Part shown: positions 30,642 through 30,789 of the stretch, piece after piece
How the letters are laid out: every line of letters begins with the position of its first letter
Position numbering within the stretch: the first letter of the stretch is position 1
Source: DASSFZ01 sp035693785
GTDB taxonomy: Bacteria > Chloroflexota > Anaerolineae > Fen-1058
Direction: 5' to 3'
NCBI GenBank assembly: GCA_035693785.1
Contig: DASSFZ010000261.1
Span: 1 to 30,789 of the forward strand
Length of the DNA stretch: 30,789 nucleotides
Notes under the pieces: model-generated
The model's input: the letters and a program-made list of their open reading frames with translations, nothing else
Database searches by the model: none
Told to the model about the DNA's origin: nothing
Program-made: the position numbers and the translations under genes

Positions 30642-30789
30642 ATGATGGACACTCTGGCTTCACCCCTCGTCCTCACCAAGTTACGCGTGCCCACCGCGCG
30701 GCCACACATTGTCCCCCGCACACGCCTCGTTGAGCGGCTCACCCCTGAGGCTGGCACAAGTCTTGTACTCGTGTGCGCGCCTCCTGGGT
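30642..30789 (+). CDS. MalT-like LuxR-family regulator, N-terminus only (cut by window edge)
   Basis: The frame from the ATG at 30642 (or the adjacent ATG at 30645) stays open to the end of the window, giving 49 residues. The segment LVLTKLRVPTARPHIVPRTR, followed by LVERL and SLVLVCAPPG, matches the start of large ATP-dependent LuxR (LAL/MalT-like) regulators. In these a TKL-x-VP-x-R-x-x-x-VPR-x-RL lead-in precedes the Walker A loop APxGxGKT. The window stops at the second glycine region of that loop, so the lysine is not visible. Family members are usually 800-1000 residues, with helical repeats and a C-terminal helix-turn-helix. GGAG lies 14 nt upstream; a TTG at 30639 is an alternative start. 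Confidence 0.75.
   Translation, partial: MMDTLASPLVLTKLRVPTARPHIVPRTRLVERLTPEAGTSLVLVCAPPG

Overview
The window is GC-rich, densely packed and almost entirely bacterial single-strand coding (+ strand), with no rRNA, tRNA, CRISPR array or transposase visible. Gene content (a MutL/GlmL-type ATPase beside DUF6754-like membrane genes, giant multi-GAF histidine kinases, a MalT-like LuxR regulator, KorAB) and the many short dispersed intergenic palindromes suggest a Chloroflexota bacterium of the Anaerolineae type. That placement is an inference from gene content, not from a marker gene.

Layout. (1) 1-2120: the 3' end of a bacterial alpha-2-macroglobulin gene, a repeat-rich spacer, a truncated Uma2-family remnant and a small two-helix membrane protein on the minus strand. 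(2) 2122-10943: one apparent transcription unit of eight tightly spaced genes, opened by a good sigma70-like promoter and closed by a hairpin terminator. It encodes a small unknown protein, a DUF6754-like membrane protein, two six-helix membrane proteins, a zinc-ribbon membrane protein with an array of Trp-Leu motifs, a MutL-family ASKHA ATPase, a lipoyl-like/KOW protein and a Pro/Thr-rich protein with a sortase-like tail. No cobalamin mutase is present. This is the best candidate for an undescribed system. (3) 10952-21148: a signalling block, with a P-loop ATPase fused to an OmpR-type winged helix, a 2477-residue soluble sensor kinase with about eleven GAF domains, and a receiver-histidine kinase protein. 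(4) 21321-24813: a membrane-maintenance cluster of PspA/IM30, a two-helix coiled-coil protein, a short NfeD and a slipin (SPFH). (5) 25048-25983: a GNAT acetyltransferase and a Nudix hydrolase. (6) 26131-29196: a promoter followed by the alpha and beta subunits of a 2-oxoacid:ferredoxin oxidoreductase. (7) 29245-30456, minus strand: a flavodoxin-domain protein and a polytopic membrane protein of visibly lower GC. (8) 30642-30789: the first codons of a MalT-like LuxR-family regulator cut by the window edge.

How the parts work together: blocks 2 and 4 both look like membrane-organising machines, and block 3 is a cytoplasmic sensory relay whose target genes cannot be read from sequence. Short dispersed repeats recur throughout. 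Two have entered reading frames without breaking them, and two gene 3' ends are partly duplicated in the adjacent spacer.
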